NCBI GenBank assembly: GCA_002432795.1
Contig: DJGU01000028.1
Coordinates: forward strand, 1,010 to 46,222
Direction: 5' to 3'
Length of the DNA: 45,213 bases
Source of the DNA: Anaerolineaceae bacterium UBA5838
GTDB lineage: Bacteria > Chloroflexota > Anaerolineae > Anaerolineales > Anaerolineaceae
Shown: positions 7,610 through 16,224 of the stretch, piece by piece
Layout of the letters: every line of letters starts with the position of its first letter
Numbering within the stretch: position 1 is the first letter of the stretch
Notes under the pieces: generated by a model
Told to the model about the DNA's origin: nothing
The model's input: the letters and a program-made list of their open reading frames with translations, nothing else
The model's database searches: none
Made by a program: the position numbers and the translations under genes

Positions 7610-7635
7610 TGCGAATAATACAGAAAAAGGGTCAA

Positions 7636-8334
7636 ATGCCTGAATGGATATGGGACGCGATCGACTGGGTCTTTCCACCGCATTGCCTGGGGTGTGGACT
7701 TGAGGGTGAAATCATATGCCCTGAATGTTATGGGACAATCAAGCGCGTGCCAACAAATGTCTGCCCATACTGCAACGCTTATGTCAGCAAGGTTGGACAT
7801 TGCCCAAACTGCGCTAATCGTAAACCTGCTTATACCCAATTTCGTGCTTTTGCCTATTATGGCGGGGTAGTCAGGGAGGCGATCCACCATTTGAAATACC
7901 AAAATGATGTGGGTGTTGCCAGGGTTCTGGCGAGTTACTTGCTCAAAGTGATCCAAGCGGAAAATTGGGAGATTGATCTGGTCGTCCCAATTCCCCTCTC
8001 AAAACGCAAGCAAGAACAGCGCGGCTACAACCAGGCAGAGCGGCTTGCAAAGCCCGTAGCAGAAGCGCTCAAAAAGCCTATCACAACTGAAGGACTAAGC
8101 CGGATCAGAGAAAAAGCCTCCCAGGTGGATCTGAACGTTCAATCGCGAAGGGAGAATGTGCGCGGAGTTTTTGAGGCTGAACCAGCAATAGTGAAGGGAA
8201 AAAGGATATTGTTGATAGACGATGTTTTCACAACTGGTGCTACGCTTGAATCCGCCTCACAAGCACTGCGGGACGCTAAATCGGGCCTTGTGTACGCTGT
8301 TACCGTTGGGAAGTCGGATTTCAATGTTAGCTGA
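7636..8334 (+). CDS. comF: ComF family protein (amidophosphoribosyltransferase-like)
   Basis: About 232 residues. The N-terminal zinc ribbon has paired Cys motifs (CLGCG, CPEC, CPYC, CPNC), and a phosphoribosyltransferase domain carries the PRPP loop ILLIDDVFTTGATL. ComF proteins act in DNA uptake or replication-restart processing in naturally competent bacteria, but the biochemical reaction is not settled. No other competence genes are in this operon. The start is placed at ATG 7636 (AAAAGGG upstream, MPEWIWDAIDWVFPPHC). ATG 7609, overlapping the previous stop, is an alternative that adds nine residues. Length and motif order match the family. Confidence 0.88.
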   Translation: MPEWIWDAIDWVFPPHCLGCGLEGEIICPECYGTIKRVPTNVCPYCNAYVSKVGHCPNCANRKPAYTQFRAFAYYGGVVREAIHHLKYQNDVGVARVLASYLLKVIQAENWEIDLVVPIPLSKRKQEQRGYNQAERLAKPVAEALKKPITTEGLSRIREKASQVDLNVQSRRENVRGVFEAEPAIVKGKRILLIDDVFTTGATLESASQALRDAKSGLVYAVTVGKSDFNVS

Positions 8335-8359
8335 ATTTTCGTTTCAATATCGAATCATG

Positions 8360-8365
8360 TATAAT
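8360..8365 (+). promoter_or_regulatory. -10 element of hpf promoter
   Basis: A perfect TATAAT preceded directly by TG lies 27 nt before the hpf start. The matching -35 region (TTTCGT, 17 bp upstream) is weak, so the promoter call is tentative. Confidence 0.35.
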
Positions 8366-8391
8366 TCCATAAAATCATAGAGGAGGTTCCC

Positions 8392-8952
8392 ATGGCTCTA
8401 AATATGGATATCTACACCAAAGACCTTGAATTGACCGACCGAATCAAGGAATATGCAACAAAGAAAGTCGGAAAGTTGGATCGGTTCCTCAGCGAAATCG
8501 GTGAGTGCCGCGTGGATTTAGGATATGCAAAGACCGCCCGGAATGCTTCAGATCGTTTCATTGCCCAGGTAACTATTCGCGGAAAAGGCTTTATTCTTCG
8601 TTCAGAAGAGAGGGCCGACAGTATCTATGCGGCTATAGACGCCACAGTTGACAAAATGACCCGCCAAATCGAGCGATTCAAGGGGAAGCACTGGCGCAAA
8701 CGCGCTCCTGAGGCGGCTGAGGTTGCTCAGGCAATACCGACAGAAGAAATCGATGATGAAGAGGAACCCATGATTGTCCGGAGGAAGACTTTCACCCTTA
8801 CTCCCATGGACGAACAGGAAGCTCTCGAACAACTACTAATGCTCGGGCATGAAGACTTTTTCGTTTTCTATAATGCTGAAACTTCAAAGATCAACGTTCT
8901 CTATCGACGCCGTGATGGAACCTACGGACTGATTGATCCAATTGTTGGATAG
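8392..8952 (+). CDS. hpf: Long-form ribosome hibernation promoting factor
   Basis: The 186-residue protein has an N-terminal S30AE domain (about 1-105; ALNMDIYTKDLELTDRIKEY, then DRFIAQVTIRGKGFILRSEE) and a C-terminal dimerisation domain (about 125-186; VRRKTFTLTPMDEQEALEQL, ending RRRDGTYGLIDPIVG). This two-domain long form lets 70S ribosomes dimerise to 100S particles in stationary phase. The strong ribosome site AGGAGGT precedes ATG 8392. It follows comF by 57 nt, and a perfect hairpin lies after the stop. Confidence 0.96.
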   Translation: MALNMDIYTKDLELTDRIKEYATKKVGKLDRFLSEIGECRVDLGYAKTARNASDRFIAQVTIRGKGFILRSEERADSIYAAIDATVDKMTRQIERFKGKHWRKRAPEAAEVAQAIPTEEIDDEEEPMIVRRKTFTLTPMDEQEALEQLLMLGHEDFFVFYNAETSKINVLYRRRDGTYGLIDPIVG

Positions 8953-8973
8953 AATGGAATGAATGAAGGATTA

Positions 8974-9001
8974 ACATGCAGCCTCAAATGAGGCTGCATG
9001 T
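8974..9001 (+). terminator. Perfect 13-bp hairpin between hpf and folE
   Basis: Arms 8974-8986 and 8989-9001 are perfectly complementary around a 2-nt AA spacer. Only a weak TGTATT follows, so it may be a poor terminator, an mRNA-stabilising hairpin or a protein-binding palindrome. Confidence 0.5.
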
Positions 9002-9030
9002 GTATTAAAATAGGCACAGGAGAACAAAAA

Positions 9031-9648
9031 ATGACTTACGATTATGATGATGATTTTGCGTTGATTCCAAACCTTGATGAAGGTAACGGATTTGATATAC
9101 CTGCCATTACCAGCTCCGTCAGTGAGATTCTAAAGGCCATTCGTGAAGATCCGGAACGAGAAGGCTTGGTGCGCACACCCGAGCGTGTCGCGCGGGCATA
9201 TCAGGAGATTCTGGGGGGGTATCAGACTGATCCGGTTAAACTGGTTAATAGTGCGCTGTTCAATGTTGATTATGATGAAATGGTAATCGTGAAAGACATT
9301 GAATACTATAGCCTGTGTGAACATCATATGCTGCCATTTTTTGGTAAAGCTCACGTGGCATATGTCCCAAGAGGAAAAGTGATCGGACTTTCAAAAATAC
9401 CCCGAATTGTAGATATGTTTGCGCATAGATTACAGGTTCAGGAAAGAATGACCCAACAAATTGCTGAGTTCATCCAGGAGGTCATTAATCCCTGGGGTGT
9501 GGGTGTGGTGGTTGAGGGGCAACATCTGTGTATGATGATGCGTGGGATCAAAAAGGAACAGGCAAAAATGACCACCTCGGCGATGTTAGGTGGGTTCAGG
9601 AAACGCTTGGAGACCAGGATGGAGTTCCTGAACCGCATCTCAAATTAA
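9031..9648 (+). CDS. folE: GTP cyclohydrolase I
   Basis: The 205-residue enzyme converts GTP to dihydroneopterin triphosphate, the first step of folate and pterin synthesis. Zn ligands and active site are visible in SLCEHHMLPFFGKAHVAY and GQHLCMMMRGIKK; IGLSKIPRIVDMFAHRLQVQ is the conserved barrel segment. AGGAG at 9018-9022 supports ATG 9031 over the upstream in-frame ATG at 8998, which lies in the hairpin. The gene converges with folB, and their stop codons overlap by 4 nt. Confidence 0.96.
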   Translation: MTYDYDDDFALIPNLDEGNGFDIPAITSSVSEILKAIREDPEREGLVRTPERVARAYQEILGGYQTDPVKLVNSALFNVDYDEMVIVKDIEYYSLCEHHMLPFFGKAHVAYVPRGKVIGLSKIPRIVDMFAHRLQVQERMTQQIAEFIQEVINPWGVGVVVEGQHLCMMMRGIKKEQAKMTTSAMLGGFRKRLETRMEFLNRISN

Positions 9649-10010
9649 AGGGTGTTTGAGACGGCTTCTCTGTAGATTTCAACCCCAACACGCGATGTGT
9701 TGGCAACAAATTCAGGCTTTTCAACCCTGATCCTTACAGCATTGACGTCAAACCTGTCAAGCAGCAACCGCGCAAGATCTTCAGACAAAGCTTCAAGGGT
9801 GTAATACTGGGTTTCAGCCACACGGGCAGAAACGGCTTTAGCCGCGGTTGAATAACTGACCGTGTCCTTAATGTCATCCGTTAATCCCGCAGGTTTCAGG
9901 TCAGTAAAAAGCGTGATATTTATTAGTAGGGTTTGAGGCTGATCTCTTTCAGGAGACTTTACGCCGATAATGCCAGGTGCCTTTAAATCTGTAATGACGA
10001 TCTTATCCAT
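9645..10010 (-). CDS. folB: Dihydroneopterin aldolase
   Basis: The 121-residue tunnel-fold enzyme cleaves or epimerises dihydroneopterin. Family segments are KIVITDLKAPGIIGVKSPER, DTVSYSTAAKAV, TLEALSEDLARLLL (with the conserved Glu) and VRVEKPE-like IRVEKPE (conserved Lys). ATG 10010 is preceded by AGGAG at 5 nt, which lies at the end of the SDR gene; this decides the start over a longer frame from 10046. It sits 10 nt after the SDR stop in the same operon and converges with folE, forming a pterin cluster. Confidence 0.93.
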   Translation of the reverse strand: MDKIVITDLKAPGIIGVKSPERDQPQTLLINITLFTDLKPAGLTDDIKDTVSYSTAAKAVSARVAETQYYTLEALSEDLARLLLDRFDVNAVRIRVEKPEFVANTSRVGVEIYREAVSNTL

Positions 10011-10020
10011 CACGGCTCCT

Positions 10021-10752
10021 TTAGAGAAATTCGCCGCCATCAACACGAATAACTTGCCCAGTCATAAAGTCCTGGCTTAGAATGTGCAGTACATTCTGGG
10101 CGACAATCTCGGGACTGCCAATGCGCCTTAGCGGAATCTGCCGGTCTGCAACAACCTGCAGGTTGGCGTGTTCGTGACCCTGCAATGGCAACATGGTGCC
10201 GGGAGCAACAGCATTGACCGTGATTTTTGGCGCCAATTCGAGGGCGAACATAGCAGTTATGGCATTAATTGCATGTTTTGTAACCCGATAGCTAAAATGG
10301 TCTGTTCCATATTGGAAAACTTTGCCATCGCTAATATTGACTACTTTGCCTTCAAAATCTTTGGGAAGCTGCTTGGCAAACGCTGAAATCAGCAGCCAAG
10401 GGGAAAAAAGATTAATATTAAACACGCGATCGATTTTTTCGGGTGTAGCGGTTTTTCCAGGTCCAGCAGGGTAAATTCCAGCATTGTTGATCAGAATGTC
10501 AATATGACCAAACTCCTCGCAGACCCGGGTCATCAAATCCTGGACATGAGATGTATCTTCCATGTCCTGCTGGAAGACGCGTGCCTTTCTACCCATTTTT
10601 TCAATCTCGGATTTTACCTGGATCACCGATTCAACTGAAGAATTGTAGTGAAGCGCAAGATTGCAGCCCGCTTCGCCAAGCGCGAGCGCTATCGCACGTC
10701 CAAGGCGAATACCACTGCCGGTGACTAAAGCGTTCTTACCTCTAAGTTCCAT
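10021..10752 (-). CDS. SDR oxidoreductase of the FolM/PTR1 pteridine-reductase type
   Basis: The 243-residue Rossmann-fold SDR has an NADP-binding motif reading TGSGIRLG, the TG-x3-R-x-G variant typical of pteridine reductases and FolM rather than the usual TG-x3-G-x-G. It is followed by LALHYNSS, also usual in that group. INNAG and the catalytic pair in SYRVTK (Tyr-x3-Lys) are present, as is the C-terminal GQVIRVDGG. Ten nt separate it from folB and folE lies beyond, so reduction of a dihydropterin or dihydrofolate is the best guess. Whether it replaces dihydrofolate reductase cannot be told. AGAGGA lies 8 nt before ATG 10752. Confidence 0.8.
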   Translation of the reverse strand: MELRGKNALVTGSGIRLGRAIALALGEAGCNLALHYNSSVESVIQVKSEIEKMGRKARVFQQDMEDTSHVQDLMTRVCEEFGHIDILINNAGIYPAGPGKTATPEKIDRVFNINLFSPWLLISAFAKQLPKDFEGKVVNISDGKVFQYGTDHFSYRVTKHAINAITAMFALELAPKITVNAVAPGTMLPLQGHEHANLQVVADRQIPLRRIGSPEIVAQNVLHILSQDFMTGQVIRVDGGEFL

Positions 10753-10826
10753 GTGCAGTTCCTCTTTCTCAGATAGTTAATCTGAATTAACTAATCCACC
10801 AATTTTGAGGGTGGGCAAAACAATTC

Positions 10827-10846
10827 AATGATAGAATTTTATCATT
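10827..10846. repeat. Inverted repeat in the SDR/tkt divergent region
   Basis: AATGATA (10827-10833) and TATCATT (10840-10846) form a 7-bp inverted repeat with a 6-bp spacer, 32 nt before tkt. It could be an operator; a TAGAAT box (10832-10837) lies within it. Confidence 0.3.
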
Positions 10847-10877
10847 CCTGAACAAAAAAATACCTTGGAGGTCGTAA

Positions 10878-12875
10878 ATGACAAAGATCAATCTGGAAAA
10901 GGCACTCAACACAATCAGATTCCTTTCGGCTGATGGTGTACAGAAGGCAAATTCTGGACATACTGGTTTGCCAATGGGTACGGCCGCGCTTGCGTACACC
11001 CTTTATATGCGTCAGATGAAGTATAACCCGGTTGATCCTGCATGGTCAAACCGAGATCGTTTTGTGCTTTCAGGTGGTCATGGTTCCATGCTGCTTTACA
11101 GCATGCTCTATCTGACTGGTTTCGATGTTTCACTTGACGACCTGAAACAATTTCGTCAGTGGGGTTCCAAGACCCCTGGTCATCCGGAATGGGGATATAC
11201 CCCCGGGGTGGAAACAACCACCGGACCTCTCGGGCAGGGTTTTGCGACTGGCGTTGGGATGGCGATTGCCGAGCAGCATCTGGCAGCAATTTTCAACAAG
11301 CCTGGTCACAAGATCGTAGATCATTACACCTACGGCATTGTGACAGATGGCGACCTGATGGAAGGCATCAGCTCCGAAGCCGCATCGCTGGCTGGGCATC
11401 TAAAGCTAGGAAAACTGATCTATTTATACGACGATAACAAGATCACCATCGAAGGTTCAACCAGCCTGACCTTCACCGAAGATGTCGCTAAAAGATTTGA
11501 GGCTTACGGCTGGCATGTTTCGCGGGTTGCAGATGGAAATGATGTGGAAGCTATCGACGCTGCAGTCGAAGAAGCCAAAAAGGATCCCCGCCCTTCGATC
11601 ATTCTCTGCCGCACAACTATCGGTTATGGTTTGCCGACCAAAGCCAATACCTCTGGAATTCATGGGTCCCCTGCAGGTAAGGACGAATTAGCCAAGGCAA
11701 AAGAAAATGTTGGTTGGCCAGTTGAGCCGATGTTTTACGTTCCTGAAGACATACTGGAACACTTCCGCTCAAGGCTGGATGCCGGCAAGCAGTCCCAGGA
11801 AAAATGGGTTAAGGGTTACGAAGACTACAAGACAGCCTACCCGGAGCTTGCTGCTGAATTTGAACGCAGGCTTGAGGGCAAACTGCCCAAGGGTTGGGAG
11901 AAAAGTTTGCCTGTCTTCCCTGCGAGCGAGAAGGGGTTAGCCTCGCGTGAGGCTTCCGGAAAGGTCATCAACGCAATGAGTTTGGTGCTACCCGAGCTGA
12001 TGGGCGGTTCGGCAGACCTGGCTTCTTCCGTGAAAACCTGGATGGACAAAGTGCCTGCATTCAGCCCGGAAACACCTGAAGGGCGAAATGTGCATTTTGG
12101 AGTTCGTGAAATTTCGATGGGAGCAATTGGTAATGGTTTGTTGGTACATGGCGGAATAATTCCATATGTGGCTACCTTCCTGGTGTTTTCGGACTATGCC
12201 AGAGGATCGCTGCGTGTGGCTGCTCTTTCGAAAATGGGCGTAGTTTGGGTGCTTACGCACGACTCGATTGCCGTTGGAGAAGATGGGCCCACCCATCAGC
12301 CAATCGAACATGTCATGAGTTTGCGCCTTATCCCAGGATTGGTTGTGTTGCGTCCTGGAGATGCCAACGAGGTCGTCGAATCCTGGAAGTATGCAATCGA
12401 GCATCGCGACCGACCGGTTGCTTTAATCCTTTCAAGGCAGAACCTTCCAACATTCGACCGCAAGGTTTGTAAACCAGCGAAGGGTGTCGCAAAAGGAGCC
12501 TATACCTTCTACGAAACTCAAGCAGGCGTGCCTGATATCATCCTGATGGCAACCGGATCTGAATTAAGCCTGGCTTATGAGGCTGGCAAGAAGCTTGAGA
12601 AACAAGGCCGTAAAGTGCGGGTTGTGTCCTTCCCAAGCTGGGAACTGTTTGAAAAGCAGACAAGGAAATATCAGCAATCCGTATTACCACTCGAAGTGAA
12701 ACGGCGCGTTTCGATTGAAGCGGGTGTAACCACTGGCTGGCAGAAATATGTCGGCACGGAGGGCGTTGCGATAGGCATCGACGAGTTCGGCAAAAGCGGA
12801 CCTGGTGAGATCGTACTGGAAAAATTTGGTTTCACCGTTGACAACGTCGTGAACTCAGCACGCAAACTGTTTTAG
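10878..12875 (+). CDS. tkt: Transketolase
   Basis: The 665-residue thiamine-diphosphate enzyme moves two-carbon units between sugar phosphates in the pentose phosphate pathway. The N-terminal domain has SGHTGLPMGTAALAYTLY, GHGSMLLYSMLYLTGF and the TPP/Mg motif TDGDLMEGISSEAASLAGH. The middle domain has GVREISMGAIGNGLLVHGG and the EDGPTHQPIEH segment; the C-terminal domain ends GFTVDNVVNSARKLF. The length is typical. TGGAGG precedes ATG 10878. The tal-pgi fusion follows after 16 nt, so the two form a non-oxidative pentose phosphate operon. Confidence 0.96.
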   Translation: MTKINLEKALNTIRFLSADGVQKANSGHTGLPMGTAALAYTLYMRQMKYNPVDPAWSNRDRFVLSGGHGSMLLYSMLYLTGFDVSLDDLKQFRQWGSKTPGHPEWGYTPGVETTTGPLGQGFATGVGMAIAEQHLAAIFNKPGHKIVDHYTYGIVTDGDLMEGISSEAASLAGHLKLGKLIYLYDDNKITIEGSTSLTFTEDVAKRFEAYGWHVSRVADGNDVEAIDAAVEEAKKDPRPSIILCRTTIGYGLPTKANTSGIHGSPAGKDELAKAKENVGWPVEPMFYVPEDILEHFRSRLDAGKQSQEKWVKGYEDYKTAYPELAAEFERRLEGKLPKGWEKSLPVFPASEKGLASREASGKVINAMSLVLPELMGGSADLASSVKTWMDKVPAFSPETPEGRNVHFGVREISMGAIGNGLLVHGGIIPYVATFLVFSDYARGSLRVAALSKMGVVWVLTHDSIAVGEDGPTHQPIEHVMSLRLIPGLVVLRPGDANEVVESWKYAIEHRDRPVALILSRQNLPTFDRKVCKPAKGVAKGAYTFYETQAGVPDIILMATGSELSLAYEAGKKLEKQGRKVRVVSFPSWELFEKQTRKYQQSVLPLEVKRRVSIEAGVTTGWQKYVGTEGVAIGIDEFGKSGPGEIVLEKFGFTVDNVVNSARKLF

Positions 12876-12891
12876 ATAGCAGGAGATACAA

Positions 12892-15642
12892 ATGAACCGA
12901 TCTGAATCTTTAAAACAAGCTGGACAATCCGTCTGGTATGACAACATCGAACGCGGCATGCTGGTGAATGGCGAGATGGCGCGTATGATCAGAGATGGGG
13001 AGGTCTTTGGCGTTACTTCCAATCCCAGCATCTTCGAGAAATCCATCAGCAGCAGTGCCGCTTACGATGACACCCTGCAATCCATGGCATGGGCAGGTTT
13101 GGGCAAAGATCAAATCTATCTTGAACTGGTCCGTGAAGACATCCAGGCAGCGGCGGATTTATTCAAGCAGGTATACGAAGATACTGATGGCATGGACGGC
13201 ATGGTCAGCGTCGAGATTAACCCGCTGCTTGCAAATGATACTGAGAAATCGATCGAAGATGGAAGAGCCTTGTGGGCTCAGATGAACCGCAAGAATGTCA
13301 TGATCAAAGTGCCGGCTACTAAAGCCGGACTGCCTGTGATCGAGACGCTGATCAGTGAAGGCATTAATGTGAATGCCACCTTGATATTTTCGATACCCAG
13401 GTACCTCGAAGTGATGGAGGCTTATCTTTCCGGACTGGAGAAGCGCCTTGAAAAAGGGCTGCCAATCGATCGTATAGCCAGCGTGGCATCCTTCTTTGTA
13501 TCGCGGATCGATACCCTGGTGGACAGCCGCCTGCAGGAATATGTCGAAGCCAATCCCCAGGCAGCAGATCGGGTGGCGGCATTAACCGGGAAGATTGCAG
13601 TTGACAACGCAAGGCTAGCATACCAGGAGTTTTTGAAGTTCTTTGCGACAGAACGATTTGAGAAGCTAAAGGAATACGGCGCCAGGGTGCAGCGACCGCT
13701 TTGGGCATCGACAGGCACCAAGAACAAGGATTATCCCGATACCTTATATGTGGATGAATTGGTCGCGGAAAACAGTGTCAACACGATCCCACCAGCGACA
13801 TTGAGCGCATTTTTGGATCATGGACATACCGAGCTGCGGATTGAAGAAGACCTGCAGCGGGCAACCAATAACTTTGACATGCTGCCAGAACTCGGTTTTG
13901 ACTTTCTTCGCATTGCCCAGGAACTGGAAGATGACGGAGTGGAAAAGTTTAAGCAGGCTTATCTTTCTTTACTGGAAACAATTGATACCAAGCGCGCGTT
14001 CTTCAAGGCGGAACTTGCAGATCTGGGCGATGCAGTTCCCGCCGCGATAAAAAAAGCTGCGGATGAAATTTTCGTGGGCAGCCTGTTTGAGCATGAACCA
14101 TCATTCTGGACAAAAGATCAGTCAGGACATGATGAGATCCGGGAGCGTCTGGGGTGGCTGAGCTTGCCGGGCCAACAATTCTCCATGATTGAAGAGTTGA
14201 CAGCTTTCAAAGAAAAATTGCTTTCAGAAGGATATGAGCACGCTTTTGTTCTCGGTATGGGAGGTTCCTCCCTGGCTCCGGAAGTGATGAGCCAGGCGAT
14301 TGCACCTGTTGGGGGCAAGGGTCTGAAACTTCAGATCATCGACACAACCAGCCCCGATGAGATCGCTTTCAGGTTGCGCAATGTTGATATTAGGAAAACA
14401 CTTTTTATCGTCTCGAGTAAGAGCGGCGGCACCAGCGAAACCATGTCTGCGTTCAAGTATTTTTGGGCTGAATTGGAGAAGATTGATCCTGAGAATGTTG
14501 GCAAACATTTTGTGGCAATTACGGATCCCAATACTTCTTTGCAGGATCTGGCGTATCGAAAAGGTTTTCGCAAGGTGTTTAATGCCCGACCGGACGTTGG
14601 CGGACGCTATTCAGTCTTCACTCATTTTGGGTTGGTTCCCGCAGCAGTGATGGGTATCGATCTGCAAAAAATGCTCAGGCAGGGCAATGCCTCTGACCTT
14701 CAGAGCCGTAAAAACGTCCCTTATTCGGCAAATCCCAACCTGATGTTAGGCTTGGTGCTGGGAGAGGCCCAAAAGAGCGGAAAAGACAAATTGACCTTTG
14801 TTGCGGAAGGTTTTGCTGGCAGCCTGGTGCCCTGGCTTGAACAGCTGATCGCGGAAAGTAGCGGCAAAGAAGGTAAGGGCATTCTGCCAATTGAGAATGA
14901 ACCAATCCTAAAGGGTCAGAATTACCCTGAGGATAGGTTATTTGTCTACTTCAAAACAGACGGAAGCAAGGCAGAGATGGTCGAGGAATTAAAACGGACA
15001 GGGCATGTTGTTCTGACAATTGCTATTCCAGAACCGTATGCGCTCGCCAAAGAGTTTTATCGCTGGGAATATGCCACAGCGATTGCTTGTGCGGTGCTGC
15101 AGGTGAACGCATTCAATCAGCCAAATGTACAGCTCAGTAAAACGATTGCCAAGGAAGTGATCAACGCGTACCAGAAGAATGGTAAATTGGAAGATGGGGA
15201 GCCGATCTGGGAGAATGATGCGGCAGTTGTTTATGGCTTCAAAAACGAAGAAGCCCTGATTGAAACTAAACTCGAGGCTTTACTCTTAGCCTATGCCAGG
15301 ACGGTGCCCGAAAAAGGTTACGTCGTCCTTAGTGGATTTATGCCGCGCATCGAGGAAAACTTCGAATTCCTTCAGGCTTTGCGGGGAAAAATCCTGAATG
15401 CCGTCAATAAGGCCACAACTTTGGGCTTTGGACCGCGCTTCTTGCATTCCACTGGGCAACTGCATAAAGGCGGGCAGCCAGGCGGGCTGTTCATCCACTT
15501 TACCAGGGATGCCGAACTCGATTTTGAAATCCCGGGAGAAGGAATGAGTTTTGGCACGCTGCAGAGGGCACAGGCCTTGGGCGATTTGCAGGCACTGGTG
15601 CAGAAGGATCGTGCGGCTCTTCGGGTTCACCTGAAGAGTTAA
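12892..15642 (+). CDS. tal-pgi: Bifunctional transaldolase / glucose-6-phosphate isomerase
   Basis: The 916-residue protein fuses transaldolase (about 1-365) to phosphoglucose isomerase (about 380-916). Transaldolase signatures are GVTSNPSIFEKSI and the Schiff-base Lys139 in NVMIKVPAT; WASTGTKNKDYPDTLYVDEL follows. The isomerase part has VLGMGGSSLAPEV, SKSGGTSETMSAFKYF, GGRYSVFTHFGLVPA and GPRFLHSTGQLHKGG. The fusion would make fructose-6-phosphate and pass it to glucose-6-phosphate in one polypeptide. The Tal-Pgi fusion is known in several bacteria. AGGAG precedes the ATG, 16 nt after tkt; a terminator follows. Confidence 0.95.
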   Translation: MNRSESLKQAGQSVWYDNIERGMLVNGEMARMIRDGEVFGVTSNPSIFEKSISSSAAYDDTLQSMAWAGLGKDQIYLELVREDIQAAADLFKQVYEDTDGMDGMVSVEINPLLANDTEKSIEDGRALWAQMNRKNVMIKVPATKAGLPVIETLISEGINVNATLIFSIPRYLEVMEAYLSGLEKRLEKGLPIDRIASVASFFVSRIDTLVDSRLQEYVEANPQAADRVAALTGKIAVDNARLAYQEFLKFFATERFEKLKEYGARVQRPLWASTGTKNKDYPDTLYVDELVAENSVNTIPPATLSAFLDHGHTELRIEEDLQRATNNFDMLPELGFDFLRIAQELEDDGVEKFKQAYLSLLETIDTKRAFFKAELADLGDAVPAAIKKAADEIFVGSLFEHEPSFWTKDQSGHDEIRERLGWLSLPGQQFSMIEELTAFKEKLLSEGYEHAFVLGMGGSSLAPEVMSQAIAPVGGKGLKLQIIDTTSPDEIAFRLRNVDIRKTLFIVSSKSGGTSETMSAFKYFWAELEKIDPENVGKHFVAITDPNTSLQDLAYRKGFRKVFNARPDVGGRYSVFTHFGLVPAAVMGIDLQKMLRQGNASDLQSRKNVPYSANPNLMLGLVLGEAQKSGKDKLTFVAEGFAGSLVPWLEQLIAESSGKEGKGILPIENEPILKGQNYPEDRLFVYFKTDGSKAEMVEELKRTGHVVLTIAIPEPYALAKEFYRWEYATAIACAVLQVNAFNQPNVQLSKTIAKEVINAYQKNGKLEDGEPIWENDAAVVYGFKNEEALIETKLEALLLAYARTVPEKGYVVLSGFMPRIEENFEFLQALRGKILNAVNKATTLGFGPRFLHSTGQLHKGGQPGGLFIHFTRDAELDFEIPGEGMSFGTLQRAQALGDLQALVQKDRAALRVHLKS

Positions 15643-15656
15643 TCTACGCAGCAGCA

Positions 15657-15695
15657 AAAGGCAGTGGTCTTGTGAGCCACTGCCTTTGAGTTTTA
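15657..15695 (+). terminator. Terminator of the tkt/tal-pgi operon
   Basis: An 11-bp perfect stem (15657-15667 with 15677-15687) has a 9-nt loop and is followed by GAGTTTT. It separates this operon from the ruvX promoter. Confidence 0.75.
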
Positions 15696-15740
15696 ATAGG
15701 TGGGTATTTTCCTCGATCGGAACACCAAGGTAAATCATTG

Positions 15741-15746
15741 TATAAT
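15741..15746 (+). promoter_or_regulatory. -10 element upstream of ruvX
   Basis: A perfect TATAAT preceded by TG lies 34 nt before the ruvX TTG start, after the preceding terminator. No good -35 is seen. Confidence 0.4.
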
Positions 15747-15780
15747 TTTCACTTAGATCGGCACGAAAAGGACCAGAATT

Positions 15781-16224
15781 TTGAAAATTCTCGGAATTGA
15801 TCATGGAAATGTGAGAATCGGGATTGCGATAAGCGATGAGAGCGGCAGTTTTGCGCGACCGCTGTCTATTATCACGCATGTTTCCAGGTTAAAAGATGCT
15901 GAGGAAGTCTGCAGGCTGGCTGAAGCAGAGGGCTGCAGCATGATTGTTGTTGGAGTCCCTTATGATACTGACGGCGGAGAAGGTCCGAGAGCTCGATCCG
16001 TGATGCGTTTTGTAGAGCAATTGCGCGCTATCTGTTGCATGCCAGTAATAACCTGGGATGAGTCCTATTCAACGCAAAATGTGATTTCCACCAGTCTACA
16101 GATGAATAAAAGCCGATATTCACGACGAACGGCAATTGACGACAAGGCTGCGGCAATGATCTTGCAGAACTATCTGGATCACCAGTTGGAAAATCCTGAG
16201 GATGAGAGTGATGAAAAAGCGTAA
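15781..16224 (+). CDS. ruvX: Holliday junction resolvase-like YqgF/RuvX
   Basis: The 147-residue RNase H-fold protein of the YqgF family acts as a putative Holliday junction resolvase and in rRNA processing. The first Asp motif is ILGIDHGNVRIGIAIS, the Glu motif is TWDESYST and the C-terminal Asp is in IDDKAAAMILQNYL. The start is TTG 15781 with AAAAGGA 8 nt upstream; no better ATG is available. Its 3' end overlaps mltG by 14 nt (ATG 16211), so the two are coupled, and ppgK follows. Length is normal for the family. Confidence 0.92.
   Translation: MKILGIDHGNVRIGIAISDESGSFARPLSIITHVSRLKDAEEVCRLAEAEGCSMIVVGVPYDTDGGEGPRARSVMRFVEQLRAICCMPVITWDESYSTQNVISTSLQMNKSRYSRRTAIDDKAAAMILQNYLDHQLENPEDESDEKA

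Noticed and set aside
7465..7635. Longer ComF starting at 7465
   Set aside because: The extra residues are out-of-frame translation of the small membrane protein gene, which has the better ribosome site and a clear membrane helix.
8998..9030. Upstream folE start at ATG 8998
   Set aside because: It lies in the 3' arm of the hairpin and lacks a ribosome site, while ATG 9031 has AGGAG at 8 nt.
10021..10752. 3-oxoacyl-ACP reductase (fabG)
   Set aside because: Although SDRs look alike, the cofactor motif is TG-x3-R-x-G and the neighbours are folate genes; the acyl carrier protein gene is 5 kb away.
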